NCBI GenBank assembly: GCA_013397695.1
Contig: VYZI01000530.1
Span: 340,197 to 404,196 of the forward strand
Length of the DNA: 64,000 nucleotides
Reading direction: 5' to 3'
DNA from: Centropus unirufus
Lineage: Eukaryota; Chordata; Aves; Cuculiformes; Centropidae
Shown: positions 1 through 15,005 of the stretch, one piece after another
Layout of the letters: each line of letters starts with the position of its first letter
Position numbering within the stretch: the stretch's first letter is position 1
Made by a program: the position numbers and the translations under genes
The notes under the pieces: generated by a model
Databases searched by the model: none
The model's input: the letters and a program-made list of their open reading frames with translations, nothing else
Told to the model about the DNA's origin: nothing

Positions 1-3000
1 GCCAAGACGCTCAGCCCCTGCTTGGGTTTGTATTTCCATATCAATGCAGTAACGATACTACTGAAAATACTCCTACTCTAAAAAAATCTAAGAGGCTTAG
101 TTCTGGAGTAAGCCGTGAACAGATTACCCCGTAAATTTTGCAGCTAGAAAACAGCTTATTCCCCAAACAACTAAAATCCAGATTTCTTCCCTTCTGAAAA
201 GCTTTTCCTTCTCCTAAGCATTAGCATTTTAAAAATTTAATTACTTCCATTATAAAAACGCTACTAGAACTACTCAGTAGGATTTATTGCAAGATCAGGA
301 TTTATTGCATGATCACTGCAAAGCGTTAAGAACAAATGTCAGCTGCATCTTGTTTAAGAAAACACAGGAAATATTTTGATACTTGCTGGGTTGTGTTGAT
401 TACAACACTAAATATATGAAAAAAAAATACGATGGAGTAAGAATATATGTCCTGTTAGTGCAAAAAGGCTTAAGAAAACTGGATATATAGAAAGTAACTT
501 AAATGACAAACTGTTGTATTACTTTGAAGACCCAAGATTGATACCACAAAGTGACATGGTGACGTGATCAGCAGAAACACAGATTTTACACAAGTTACTT
601 TTACTGAAGAATTTAAGAAGTTCAAGAACACAACCTTATCCTACTTTTGACTGCCTGAATGTAAGTGTAATTCTAAAGCTCTTCAATTTAGCACTTTCTT
701 ATGGAATTTTCAAAAAAATGCTGCAATCCATAGCGTGTTCCTCTAATGGTTTTTGCTTCTTCCTCAGTTCTGACCCAATTACCAGAGCTTCTCCACAGAT
801 AAAACATCTGTTGTCCATCATGCTAAGTTTTCTTTAGGCTTACAAAAAAAAGTGCCACATAACTTCTCTTTATTTTGCCCAGCCCTTCACACTTGATTAA
901 TTCTACTCTGCATAAATCATTAACCCATTAGGCTAATCCTCCTCCCAGTCAGACCACAAGCTTGGGCGGTGTAAACACTGCACATTTCGTAAAGTTTCAC
1001 GCACAAATGTCGTCAGCTCAGTAGGAAAATCTCAGTGATTCCGGGTACCCAAGGCACACGCGCCCCAGAGCTGCCAGGGGGTCAGGGCAGCTTTGTGTCA
1101 GCCTCGGTGGGGCCTGCACCCAATTCCACTGGAAAATTCTACAAAACCCGCACACAATTCCACTGGAGCACTGGCATTCTCTTTCCTAAGCTAGAAATAC
1201 AAACGTGAATGAAAAATGTAGAACTTGGGCAGGTGCCAGGGCTATCAGGGTTTTAAGGTGTTTATCTGGTGGCAGCCTTTGTCAAGGGCTCAGCAGGGGA
1301 CCACCTTCTGGTTTTGGAACATCTATCGGCCAGTAAAGTCAGAATTGCCCTCAGCACTTCCCTTGCAGCAGGTACGGAATATCCGCCAAAGTAAAGCAAT
1401 GGCCACTGGAAGGACCAGCGGACCAGCAAGCGAATGGGTTTCCCAATTCACTTCCGAGTGCTTTCACACTTAAACTGCAAACGTGAATCTCCCCTGAACT
1501 AGGCAACAGGTAGCAGCACCTTGCCCAACTTTGCTCTTATTTAGTTCCCATCTCCTACATTTCTCAACAGGAATGAATATTATGCAAAACAAATATTCCT
1601 ACCTAAAGTAATATTTTTTCTTAAATGTTAGGAAACAAATGTCTCAAACCTGATGGGTGTTGACTCTAATACACTCAAGTTTCCACAGTACTAATAGAGG
1701 CAATGGAACTGCATTTTCCTATTTGGTATATCCAACACCTTAAAAAATATTTGTAACCCAGAAAGAAAACCTTAACAGTCAAAATTGCAAGGAAAAAAGA
1801 GACCCTAAAAAAAAATAATTCCTTAGACTACAGAAAAACACAATTAATTGAAATATCTAGTATTTGATCTGTTCTCTTTAACTCCCTCCTCCCAAGCAAA
1901 TGTTTCTCCTCTGTTAAAAGCAGTTTTTGTAAAGAAAAGTCTTCTACCAACATTTTCTTCAGCCAGGTGTGGGTAACAAAATCTCCTAAATGCACTCCTG
2001 AGTCTAAATCCTCAAAGTTCAAAAAATCACATGCTCAGGAGTAGCCTGCGCCATGAAAACCCCGCTCCTCCGCTGCAGGGCTCTGAGGCGCTTGCATCCC
2101 CCGAGCGTCACCAGGGTGGTCCCAGCCTCTCCCTCCAGAGCTTTTCTGTCCGACACAAGGAGCTGAGGGTCTGCACAGGTGGAAATATCACACCAACATA
2201 GCCAGGCACATCTTAGACCCTGTTGTGTATATCCCTTAAAAATAAATAATCCCAAACCCTTGGCCATTTACCGGATATTTTGGATATGCATTAGCAGCAA
2301 TCCAGAAGCATTTCCAGCATGAAAACCTGCCAAAATGAGCAGGACAAAACCCACCGGCTGTCAGGCTGGGGCTTGCTCACCCTCTTCTAAATGCTACAAC
2401 GCGCTTCCTTTTCCCAAGGTCCAGCGTGGTGTTTTGGCTCAAGTTATACAAAACCAGTTTACCAAGTGGGGCAGGAGGAGAGGAAACAAATTAACTTTTC
2501 TTCCACAGAGCGCACCAGTCTGCATCGACACTTCAAGATCAATCCCAAGGTGAACAAAAAATGTGAGTTCATAAATTCCCTCAAACTCTTTCCCCATGTC
2601 TGTGAATAAAATAATTATTTTTCTTCTTAGAAAGGCAATGAATATAATGACTATTTTGCTGAGAAAGAGGCTAGAGTCTCAGGCAGATTTCGGAGAACGT
2701 CCAGCCAGTGAGAAAAAGACAGAAACTATTAGAAATAGGAAAAGACATACGATATGCTAGAAGATGTGCAGTATCTAGGTCACTTCATAAAATGCAATAA
2801 TAGCTTCCAAAAGAAACTATCTGAAGAGAAGACTAAATTCATTTCTTCAGTAAGAAATAAACTAAGTAGAACTTCCAGAAATTACAGTTCCCAGTTTATA
2901 ATGGATAAGAATGCATGAAACGGCGAATGAAGTTTAAAGGTCCAGGAAACTGTGATAAGAACATTCCTCACTGACACCTGCTTTTATTGCTGCTAACTAC

Positions 3001-6000
3001 ACAGACTTGATAGCTGAGATGTCAACACTGCAAATAATATACACCAATCTTCATTAATCCATATATATCACATTTGTGCCATTTCCCCCCTCATTTTACC
3101 CCCATCTTGTCACTTACCCTCAGACTGGATTATTTCTACACTGCAATCCCATCAGAAAATTCCAATAACAACCTTTCAGTACCTTGCTGGAAAATACTAT
3201 GGCTATTAGCTCAACCTATTAATTCTTTTTTGCAAATCTTAAGGAAAAAATTTGATGTATGAATACCTGATTGGTTGGCCTGCACAAAGTCCTATGCTGT
3301 TGCCCTTGATTTGCAACTGGAATTTGAACTAGATAGTTGAAAGCCAGTTCAAGTTTCCTCTGGAGGAGCTGCCTGCTGTGTCTCCTGCCCCCTTCATGGG
3401 GTGGTCTGATATCCCGATCTTGTCCATGGGCTCCGCGCACCAAGGCTGCTGCCCTATTCCAAGGGAAGCGCAAAAGGTGTTCTTTTGTGCCTGCTCGTGA
3501 ACCATGGCCCTTCCTCCCTTGGCAGAGCATTTTAAGACCGACTGCCTCTTTCTCCATTCCCATTTTCAGCACGTTGGGAAACTGCACGATTTCTTGTTCT
3601 CGAGAACCTCACCAGGACCACGTGTCCAGAAGCCTCCCCAGTGCCAAGCAGGGAGCACGCACTGGAGGACACCGATTTACTCTATCGTAAATAAGTTACA
3701 GCCCTGTTTCCTACACAAAAGCAGATGCCCGGAGAATCAGATATTACTGTCCCTAAGTATTTTCCGATATCATTTCCAGCTCCTATAGAAGGTGCATATA
3801 CAACAAATCAACTTAAATCCAGCTGACCTGGTATCACTTGCAAGGGTTTTTCCTGCTACTCCAATCCCATTTAAGGCCACTGTAGGTGCCTGTGGATGCC
3901 CCATTAGGACAGACTGAGCCAGCTCTTGTCCTGCAGCATCTCAGGGTAAACCTTGGCATCTTTTCAGACATTGCCAAGCAGGACACCGACTATTCATGCA
4001 GTTTTAGCTTGGTTTTGTACTGGAATAAAGATGTCTGGTCATCCTTCAACTTCAAATAACTATTGAAAGTGTAATTAATCAGGAGATAGAAATACAGAGA
4101 AAATCGAGTTTTAGTAGTTCATGAATTAATGTGACTGAGTTTACGGGCATCTTGTGCTCTGGGGTGTTTAATGAAGCCAACAAATCCAGTGCACTAAGAC
4201 ACAATGTTATAAAACATTTCGTTTCTAATTCACACAAAAAAAGGTTCAAATTGACAACAGGCATTTTTATATCTTTACTGATTTTCCATAAATAACTATA
4301 GATATGCCCGGTAATAGAACATAAATAAAATTATTCAGACACTTTTCCAAATTGAAACTCAGTCAGCAGAAACACCACACATTGACCATAACAGAACAGC
4401 AGGAAAAATGTTGCCTTGTTCCCCTTCTCATGACTCCAGCCTGTTTAACTTACTGGGATCTATCTCTGCAATAAAAAAAAGCATCAGAATTAATCCTTTG
4501 TGCCCGCTGTCTTTCCTTTGCTCATGCTACACTAATTAAACAAAACACATTCTCTGAAATAATGAGAATTTCTGCAGATTACTGCGAGTTGTGACATACT
4601 AGACTGCTCCTACCTCAATCCCATTCAAAACCTGGGTCTGATTTCAGACCCCTCTCACAATCCCTGGGGCTTTCTAGTCTACACCAATATTTTGTCTGCA
4701 GGTACAAATCTTTGTACTTTGCAGCTGAAGCTACTGTTTTTGAAGGAAAAAAAAAAAAAAAAGATTCAGGGAACAGTGTCCCATTCTGATCATGTAATTT
4801 TCACCCCTAGAAACACTAGAATTAGGAACGGCATGAACAGGCTCAGCAGGCCGGAGAGGAGCAATCGATGCCTTTTTGTTGATGCCGTGATTTCAGGACC
4901 CAGAGTAGCAGATTGGAAATGTTCCTGTGCTGAACTACTTACCCTCAGATGTAAACCATAAAGAACTTGCACGCAGTCAGTGCATTTAAAAGTATTCTGA
5001 GATGTGTGTGTGCTGAGAACCTCAGTGTTCTTTGTACCTAAACTATGTAAATAATGACTTCCTTGGGAATGTACGCCCCGTGCATCTGGCTAACAGAGGC
5101 TACAGTGTCGGGGGGAAGTCTACTTTTGTTTTATATTAAACACATGCATCCCAACAAAAATGTACAAGAAATTACTTCTGGGGAGGCACAAAGTCTGCAA
5201 GACTCAGCCTAGATCCTTCCTCCATCAGCTACAACTGCAACTCTGCCACTTCAATGACTCCTGTTGGCCTCCCTTATTCCTGCTTCCCATCCATTCACTT
5301 AACATGCAACCAACAGTTCCAGCTCCAGTAGGAAGTCAAATTTACCTGGTCATGTTATATCATGAACTTAATTGCCTATGTTCATAAACATAAATAAAAA
5401 CAAAACACCCCAAAAAGAAAGTTAAATAATAAAAAACACGCACCAAGAAAAAGGTAGGCTACAGAAGATATAGGAATGCTTCATGATTTTCTGCCATTTT
5501 TCTCAGTACTGCTCAAGAAATTAATTTAACACAGAGTATCATTCAGAGCTATGTTTAGTCCTTGTTAGTGTTTTAGTTCATTGTCCTTATTAACCATTGC
5601 TATCATATCCACACACATACACTTAAAGATGAACTAAGAACAATCACATTGTACCACGTACATCTTTATCACCACTTACACTATCGTTACATTCTATTTA
5701 GGCTGTACTACTGTATGCTCATGCTACAGAGAAGACTGTTGCAAACTTATCGAGATCTTGATTTTTGCAAGAATTTGAATATGGGCCCAAGGGAGAGATC
5801 AACGCGTGCAATGTCCCCTAGACCAGAGGTGAACACGTGCGTAAAGCCTTGTGTAGGACCCACAGGTGCACATTCATTCCCACAGAAAGGAAGTAATGCT
5901 GGAATTAGAGTCTGAGGTGAAACTTTACAGTAAGATACACATCCAAATAGGTCAGGTCTATGTAATAAAGCCTGCCTTGCCCACACACTGTCCAGGCTTA

Positions 6001-9000
6001 AATCTACCATGCAGAATGCTGCCCTCATCTCAATGTTTTTTCAAAGGTTCAGTGGGCAAATCAAAACCCACCGAATCATAACACAGACAGATTTTTCAGA
6101 AATTAAGTCTTTGGTCACAACCAGTTCTCCCGCAGAGGGGGCAGACCACAAACAGCTACAAACAGCAAATTACAGAGCGCCTTTAGCAAGAGTTCCTTTT
6201 CCTGTACTGATTTTCCTTTGCATTTTTACGGTACATTCATCGCAGTGCAAAGTCAACCTTTCACAAACATGTCACATCTCTATAGTGGTTCGCTTCTTTT
6301 GCAGAGACCTTTCTTTCTCTTAAGCTCTGTTTTTACCAGGAACCGGTGTCCCCAGGTGCCTTACCAGGGATATCGTGTCCAGCGGCGAGGTTTTACATTT
6401 TGTCCAGGTTGCACACTTGTGGCTGCTCTGATGTCTTCCCAGGGAGAGCTGCAAGTCTGAGGAGCACTGCCACGGCCTGGCGGGGCTTCCCCTCCAGCTC
6501 AGGGGAAAAGAGCTGTGAAAGGAGTCAGAGACAGGGAACGTTAAGGAAACCTGGGCCCGATTTGGGACAGCTTACTCATTTTTGAACCATTTGTTCCCCT
6601 TCACCATGCTCCAACTCAAAACATCACAGACAACATGAACAAGGACAGAGTGTTCCCATTTTCCTTCACCAAACTAGCTGTTTTCTTTCACCCCCCTGCA
6701 GCCTGGGGCCGGCACTTTGCCGTACCCTGGTGCCTTGACACACCTGGAGGTCACCGCAACTGCAGCAGTCGGTGGCTACAGCACCCTCGCCAGCCCTGGG
6801 TGGGGAACATTCCTCTAACCGTGGATCTTGGAGTATGGAGAATAATCCGAAAGGCAAGCCAATATTCCCAAAATGTGCCACTATAAGATTTCACATCCTA
6901 AATCTTCTTTCTGCACAATACTGATGGCTTAGAGGAAGGGGAAAATTCTTTATTGTGAGAAATAAAGAAACCTCCTGAGGAAAGGTAAATTACACCCCCA
7001 CCACTCCTTGCAAAACATCAGTATTGAAAAAAATCAAAAATATCAATTTAATAGGGACAATCAATAACATCTTATCAGTGCATACCAGTTAGGAAAGGGT
7101 GCATTAGAAAGACGTATTGTTGCCTGCTCTATAAGAATACCATCAACACTGAAGTTTCTAACAGACTCGTCAAATTTCAAGACCTGTTTATCAACCTACG
7201 TTTTTGCCGTCCTGCCAACAACACATTTCATCTTTCTCTTTTGCTTTGCTGTCCTGAAAAAATGTAGCAAGTTTTATAATCTTGAAAACGGGGGAAGAGA
7301 TGGGAATGGCAACCAACAGCTCTAAAACTTCTCCCATTAACTTATTCTACAGGCTGCTTTAAGACCTTTTTAAAGACAACTTGGGGACACCAGACCTCCA
7401 TATGCCCTTAGTCTTCCTAGGGTTCTACAAAGAGGTGTACAGTATGTCGCACCAGATTTAAGGTACAATCTCCAAAAAGAAAAAATAGCTGTTTAAGGCC
7501 TTTCAGACATTCTTATGTATCAGTGAAAAACAGGGAAGCATTTGTATGTTCAAGAGCCTCCACATCTTCAAAAATACTCTCCATGAGCATATTCTGCTTT
7601 CTGCACAGTCATGGAAGTGTGAGTCAAAACACTGTGCAAAGCCAAGAATAGAAGATTAATAACCTTTCCTTTCCCTTTTGTCCTTCCATGTGATTTTGTG
7701 CTCTTCCCACCATTTTGAGTTAAATTCTGATATTCCTGGTAACAGAGCTATAGCCAATACTGCTGAAGAAAACACCAGTAAATTATCCAGTCTATATTCC
7801 TGCCCGACAGAAGGATCAACTGAAACTAATTCTGACAGATATTTTCATAGCTCGCTCTTCCCGGTGGAACATGCCCTTGCAATTTACATTGAATTCACTG
7901 GGAAAGTGCCTGTTTACAGAGAGTGACATCTGTGCCATCAGAAGAACAGTGCTCAGCAGAACGTGAAGCTTGCAGAGATATAAAATAATTCACTGATAAT
8001 AGAAATACTCTGGGCCAAGCCAACTGCTAGTAGAAAGGCTAATTGGGCTACACCTACCTCCACGAGGAACCAGTACCTGCCCTCTATAAAACTTTCTATC
8101 AGTGAATGAAGAGCCTGTATGTTTGGTATTCTCATTGTCGGTTGCTTTATGCAAGTCAAATGTTATTTTAAACAGCCACTGTATCTGAATTCCTGGAATC
8201 TGATGAAGCACATGTAATCAACCCCACCAGAAAAGCTCAGAGTTTCATTTAAGTCAAGGAGTTTTCTTATCAATTCACATCAATCAGAGAAACCACAGCC
8301 AAGAAAACTTGATCTTATGACTCCGAAGCACTTTTCCATCCCATCTGCATCAAGTTTAACAACACTTAGAGTAAAGGCAGGGTCACCTATCCCCAGCTGT
8401 GAAAGCCTGCAGGGCATAGGCCATTAACCATACCACTTGGTGGTTGGTTTGCTTGCAGCGGGGGTGCTGGTGCTGGTTTTGTTTTTAAATTGTCATTGTC
8501 ACTTCAGAAGTAGATACAGTGTTTATTCATTTCTGCTCATTTCCTTTGTATAGAGGTGGGCATTAACGCTCCCTATAGAATTGTCAAAGCCCAGCTTCCA
8601 CAAAGTGACACCAGAGCTGTTCAATGCACGTTTCCTAAGGGACCAGCAGAAGATCTGGATATAGAATCCCACTGTCTTAGGTTATCCAGAGATGGATAAC
8701 AGACCTGAAGCCAGGTAAGTATAACAACCACTGCACACTGTAAAACTCAATCGGGGTGAAAACTCACAGCACTACTTCATACTCACCATGTAAGAATCTC
8801 AAGGTTTATTTTAGACCTGACAACGGCTGGACAGGCTCTTTACCCCACTGGGAACATGGGATGTCCTACACAAGAAATATTTTGTGTACTGCTAGTACAA
8901 GAGATTTGCAAGCCTTTCTTTTAAGCAAAAGCTCCTGCCTCAAAGATACACTGAAAGAAAAATAAATCCACATTTGTAGGGTACTATTCCCACATGACTG

Positions 9001-10709
9001 CAGAACTCAGGTAGGAGGAAGGCAGTTATAGAAGCAACCTCTCTTCTAGGAGAAATGGATCCATTTCCCTATAAGCAGAGCAATCTCCCTCAAACCAACA
9101 GCCATATGCCACCAGTGAAATAATTTTCCTGGATTCCAGAAAGGGCATCAGTCCTGAACTAATTTTATTATTTCAATGAATTTTACAAATTAAGCCTATT
9201 TCATTTATTAGAATTGCTTCATATGTACAAAATCAGACAGAATTTGTTATCAAATTGACATTTGAAGGTAAAACACTAACGCATAGCCCAGGGTTTCAGA
9301 TGTTGGTAGACAGAATTTACTTGCAACGCTTGAATGGTTAAGAGTGGATCTTCAGATTCTTTCCTAGCCTGGACAGCATGGGCTGCTCAATGGTTATCAG
9401 CCCTGAAGAACGACCAACCCTGATGTAAAAAAGGAATCTCTATCCTACTGCTAGGAGGATGCAATTTGTCAGTCCATATGTTAAAAGAGATGTTGTACAA
9501 ATTAAACTCACAGCATCAGCAATAATGAACTGGATATTGAAAAAGCTCATCAGAGCGAGATGGATGCCTCCAGTTCTCAGCCAGAAAGGCAAATTAAACC
9601 AGTCGCAGAAAGACATTCCCATGTCAAAGATATTTTAGTAGATTTGTGCTTAGTCCCAGCTGCATTTCAATAAAGATAAAAATAAAATGGTATGTACACT
9701 ACACCAGCCCCACTGTAGGAACGCTTCTGTGACCAGGGATGGAAGAGAGAATTTCTAAAGTAGAACTTCTCAAAGTCCTGCAGAGTCAGCAAAGCACAAA
9801 GCAGCTGTTGGTGCTGACAGGATGGAAACAGAATTTGCAAAAGTCTGCTTTGAGCACGTTGTGTGTGTCAGTGTGCTACTGAAATGTGTTTGGCTTAAAC
9901 CGAAAAAAAATGCATATGAGATGGAGGAACTGTAAGGCACTGTCTTATAGGAGAGCATTTTATTTGTCGGAAATTAATGTAGTGTACCAAAGACACTCTG
10001 TAACAAGAGATTTCAATGTAATGATACTTATGTAAATGTGAGAAAATGACAAAAAACCACTGAAAAATTGCAAAAAAAAGACCTTCATGAAAAGCAAGAA
10101 ATATATTTTCAATATGAAATGCCATCCCAGTCTCTCTAGACAACTTTTCAGAGATTGATAGCAAGACAAAATATTGAACTTCAATATCTCATATACCACG
10201 CTATGGTCATAAAATAATTATCACTGCCAAACAGATACATATTCTCTCTACTTAAGGTACCCAGAGCTCCCCCATGTCCTGCACCAGAAAAGATTTCAGC
10301 TCATATGGGGCCATGTGTTCAGTACTTGTCATTCCTCAGACCCATACATGCACAAGGAAGCAGCCCTACTCGCCAGTAGCATCACATCTGGGATTCCCCA
10401 GGCCGGGAAAATAAGTCTACACAACATGCCCTTCAACGAAATGAAGTATTAAGTTAAAAATAATCACAACTACGTTGTCTGGAATAACTGGCCACAAGCA
10501 ACATGAACAGAAAAAAAAGGCAAGCCTTTAGATGAAACTCCAGAGCACACAATACCATTTTCTAGGTGAATTTACCGTGATACACCTTAGAGTAGCTGCA
10601 TGCAAAAAAACCCCACAACCTCTTCAAATGTAAATTCTTGTGCCGTATCCTATGCCATATGCACCACATATTCTAAATGTAAAGATAAGCCCAGATTGGC
10701 TGCCGTGTG
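1..10709. other. AT-rich gene-poor DNA
   Basis: No exon, RNA gene or clear transposon recognised. Open frames are short and of random composition, with A/T runs (e.g. the A run near 4746-4763). It could be intergenic, or an intron of a gene whose exons lie outside. Confidence 0.6.
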
Positions 10710-11035
10710 GAATCACAGGGTGGTAGGGATGAGAAGGGATCTCTGGATATCCCCAGTTCAACCCCCAGCTAAAGCAGGGTCACCTAGAGCAGGCTGCACA
10801 GGGACACGTCCAGGAGGGCTTGGGATGTCTCCAGAGAAGGAGATTCCCAACCACCCTGGCAATCTGTGCCGGTGTTCCACCACCCTCCCAGTAAAGAAGC
10901 TGCTCCTCACCTTGGTGGCACTGCCCGTGTCCCAGTTCGTACCCGTTGCTGGGCTCTGCCCTTGGCACGTTAAGACGGAGCAGCCTCCCCAAGCGCGTGT
11001 CCTCCTGGAGTCACTCAGGGCAATTTATGGGCTTG
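10710..11035 (-). mobile_element. CR1 LINE 3' end fragment, older subfamily
   Basis: Reverse complement of a CR1 end: AATCACAGGGTGGTAGGG, GCAGGGTCACCTAGAGCAGG, ATGTCTCCAGAGAAGGAGAT, and AGTAAAGAAGCTGCTCCTCA. The outer end past about 10955 is diverged, so that boundary is uncertain. It accounts for the 169-codon plus-strand frame at 10600-11109. Confidence 0.85.
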
Positions 11036-14000
11036 TGGTAGGTGTACATATCCCAGAGGCCGAGTTCATCGACCTTTGGCTGCCCAGCACTGGTTTCCAG
11101 CCAAAGTGAGCATCACCAGTGACAGCCAGGAGGGTTAAAAGTTACTGTCTTCAGGGACTCAACACGTGTGCAGGTGTCACCTGAAGCAAAGTAGAGACAC
11201 GCCGCTACCTCTGAAAGGACCATTACCCCAGGTAACATGGGCAAAAATGTATCCATATTTATCCAAAATTCTCATTTCTTTACATACTCTGAAAATAAAG
11301 TATTTCTGAAGGCAGGGTAAAATATCTACTGTAATTGACTCAATGACCTTTCCATAAATAAATATATTGCAAAGACATTCTTTGCAAATTGATGAAGGCA
11401 CACAGAAAGAATTCAGTTAAGCTTTTTCTCAGATTCAAAGGGACAGTTATTTCAATACCTTTCCTGGGCTTAGTACAGCTATCTCTTCTAGATCGCTCAT
11501 GCTAGAAATGAATCTACAGCTTTTCCACCTCTGCAGGGGAACGAAGCCCATGAAATAGCAAGATATTTAAAAACTTCTCTGACAGAGCAAGCTCGGGTTT
11601 TTTCCTTTACCTCTTTGTATTGTCAGATATGCACATTCTTGCATTTAAGCTCATGAAAAAGTTCAAAACAAAACAAAAAATAACCATTAAAATTCTGCCT
11701 GTGCACTGCCATGGCTTCCACCGTAGGAGGACACTGGGAAGCTTAGAGACAGATGAATAAAGATATAAAACCCAACTCCCTTTGAAAGTGAAAGGCTTGG
11801 ATAGCTTGGATCTTCTCTCTGCTTTTTTACTAGACCTGGCCAGTAAATCCCAACTCCTTCAGGTTTCAGGGGAATGCAAACTCATCGTGAATCCAACATC
11901 TGGAGCCCTGTCTGACATTGCCTGTTGCAATCCCGAGAGCAAGTGCGAGTTGCAGGATAGGCTCAGCCTTATTGCATGAGATTATCAGCAAGTTCTGAGC
12001 GCTGTGGCTTCAGCTGGGCTGGATAACGCACACCAGCTCTGACGGACCCACCTCGGGCACTGCCGATAGAGCAGCCACCGCAGAGCAGCAGCAACGCAGT
12101 TTTGCTGCAGTTCTTAGTTTCATATTTCTGGGACACTGCCCTCCTCACCCCTCAAGTCAGCCAATTTATAACCAGTTCTGCACGCACTAGAAACTTGTAC
12201 TGACTACAGTGTAGACATACATTTAATAAACACTAAACAAAGAAAGGAGCCAGCTCTGTACATCAGAGTCCACCTAAAGCACACAGATACTTTGAAATAA
12301 TTTTAATTTCCTTGAACTTCATGTATGGATAAACAGATTACATAACTGGTGATTGTGTTAAAAACAGGAAAAAGATAAATATTAAGATAGTACCTAGAAA
12401 AAAATATTAAAAAATAAATTAAGGCAAGGGAATATACACAAATAACAATATATGTACAAATTGGGAAAATTAAATGACAACTGCAGTAAAAGAAAAATAG
12501 GGAAAAGACACATATCAGTGTTTTAGTATTTTGTTCATAATAATATAGAAAATGTCTAGTCAACTGAATTGGACAGGAATGCTGCAACATTAAATATTGC
12601 CTAATGCTGGCATGATCAAAGCACTTGACGGACAGCCAAAAGGAACAGGCAGTACAGTTACTTCAGGTTTTAACTGAAGTTACAGTTTAGCATCTTAGTA
12701 AAGAAAGTATGAAATGCATCACTGAAATTAATTTTCAATTAAAAAAAAAAAACAACAAAAAAACCCAACAAAAAACCGATCAGGAGTCAGAGGCAGTACC
12801 TAAAAGACAAGAAATTAAGATCCATTGTCTCAGTCTGGAGAAGACAGATACATACTCTCCAAAACACATTCAACACTCCCCAAAAATAAGCTCGAGCTGG
12901 GGCAGAGACAAGAGAAATCTTCCTGCACAGTCAGATACTGACAGCAACTGCTGGCCCCCATTCCTTGAATATCAGCGGTATCTTGTCTTTGGATTACATT
13001 AATTAAACAAAACACAAGATTGTTTAATCTCATAAAAGAGAAGCTTTCTGTGACTGACGGAGATGTTTCAACCTTGGGAATATTTTTTTTCTGCCAGTTC
13101 AGTAACTTCATATTTGATTCTACCACAAATTCACAATCTAAAAAAAAAACAAAAACAAAACCAAAAAACAGGTATTTTCTTAATGATTTCACTGGGCTTT
13201 GGATTATTTCATTCAGTAGTGTTCTAGTTTGCAATAGAGTCCTCATCTTTACAGTGCCAACCTAATACCTTTCATTTATGCTTTACAGTCTAGATTCAGC
13301 AAAGTAATTTTTCTAGTGAGCAACCCTTTCCCAACCAGAACCAGGACATGATCTTAAAAGTTAAAAAGTTCTGTCACTGATTATTTTCAAACTTGCATCT
13401 CTGAGCCACTTCACAGTCTCAAAGGAAACTTTCTTAATTTTTTTTTTTAATAACTTGAGAGAAAAATAACGTTAAGGACAAAAGCTGCTGCAGGGCTCTC
13501 ATTTTCAGACACAGCTCGATACAAGCTCATGCTCTGGCTGCCAAGGTCTGCACGAAGGATGGGTGGAGGAATGTCCATAGACAATGGTACTCCTGAAGCT
13601 CTGTCTACCTTCTCCACGCTTGGAAAACTTTTTTTTTTTTTTTTTTTGCATAAGAAAAGCAGCAGAATATCTAAAAGCTGAATATCAAAGAGAAATTTGA
13701 GCTCGTATTTCATTTAAGCTTGGGCCATGATTCTAGTCTACTCAAAGTTCATTTCATTGTCTGGTTCTGAATTTCTTTAGATGTGGTTACATTTTACCTC
13801 TTTGTGATCTGTGTTAACACATGAATACTGACTGATTTGGGCGCTGCTTTTGCTTTTTTTGTGACCTTGTACTGTTAAACAAGATTTGATTCTTCCCACT
13901 TGGATCGGTGAGTGAGGCTTCAAGCATAATCAGAGGCAAAGCCCTACCGTGCGAGGTTCTATTTCCAAGCAGCTGCTTTTTGTTCGAGAGCCTCTCTGTG

Positions 14001-14904
14001 TCCGTACGTGAACTGCCTGAGAAATAACTCCTAACAAGGTATGCTTGGAACTCCTCTAGGTATTTTCAAGATATAAATAAAATACCCACCAAAACCCATT
14101 GAAGTTACTTGCTCCTCTCCTACAACAGGAGGGGTTTAAAAAAAGACTCATTCGGTTAAAGTACATCTTATAGACATTATATTAAGAAGGAAATCATAAT
14201 AATTACTGCATCACATCTACTGGAAGGTTCCAAGAGCGTGCAATGAGATGGCACTGCACGAGAGCTCCGCGGAAGCGGTGGCTCAGCTGCAGGATTCTCC
14301 TCCCGGCCCAGCCCTGGCCATGCAGGCAGCTCCTCCCTGCCATGGGGCAGCCAGGCCTGGCGTGGGGCTCCCTGCCCGCAGCCACAGGGCACATCATCAG
14401 TGATGGAGAGTGCCCGGGAAGCACCACGGGGGCAGCCACCGGCAAACCTGTGCTCCTTCTTCCGTTTCCTCTTATGAATTCCTGTCTGACCAGGCAGGCA
14501 AAACACAACAAAATCAGTAAAAGTTACCTGCCTCGCGTTAAACAGCACCAAAGACCCATCCCACCGCGCTCAACTGCTCTGCTCAAACCGTGCCTCTCGG
14601 TGTGCACCAACATCATGCAGCTTGGAACAGATTAAAGCGTGGCTCGAAGGACGGTGCTGCCAGCTTGGGATTTTACAATTCAAAATCGACTTTAGCAACA
14701 AGTCCTGTGGTAACTCTGACAAGGCAAAGCATGGCAGGGTGGCATGATCGGATCCGAACAGTTCCTTGCTGCACCCCATTCCATGACTTCCCAGAAGCCA
14801 TTTATTTCCTGGGCCAAAATTAGCATGGCATTAAGCACCAAATAATGAATGCTGCTGAGAAATGCGTTAATAGCAAATACTGAGGTTCCAAATCTCTAAT
14901 CAGA
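11036..14904. other. AT-rich gene-poor DNA with one GC-richer island
   Basis: Mostly featureless, with A-rich tracts at 12740-12777 and 13139-13170. The exception is 14235-14450, locally GC-rich, where a minus-strand 124-codon frame (14177-14551) has an acceptor-like CTGCCTGGTCAG before a GIHKRKRKKEHR stretch. Not recognised. Confidence 0.5.
13627..13647 (+). repeat. Poly-T run
   Basis: About 20 consecutive T. DNA to its right was checked as a possible minus-strand retrocopy and shows no coding similarity. Confidence 0.9.
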
Positions 14905-15005
14905 NNNNNNNNNNNNNNNNNNNNNNNNNNNNNNNNNNNNNNNNNNNNNNNNNNNNNNNNNNNNNNNNNNNNNNNNNNNNNNNNNNNNNNNNNNNNNNNN
15001 NNNNN
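14905..15005. other. Assembly gap, 101 N
   Basis: Run of N in AT-rich gene-poor DNA, ending next to a T run. The size may be arbitrary. Confidence 0.99.

Noticed and set aside
6130..6152. CTCF-like GCAGAGGGGGCAG
   Set aside because: Only the core half matches; the upstream half of the motif does not fit.
10600..11109. 169-codon plus-strand frame
   Set aside because: Mostly CR1 antisense sequence.
4532..13018. Shared 17-mer TAATTAAACAAAACACA near 4532 and 13002
   Set aside because: Flanks are unrelated; likely chance in AT-rich DNA.
13627..13720. Poly-T as tail of a minus-strand processed pseudogene
   Set aside because: The adjacent sequence has no coding similarity and no target-site duplication that I can see.
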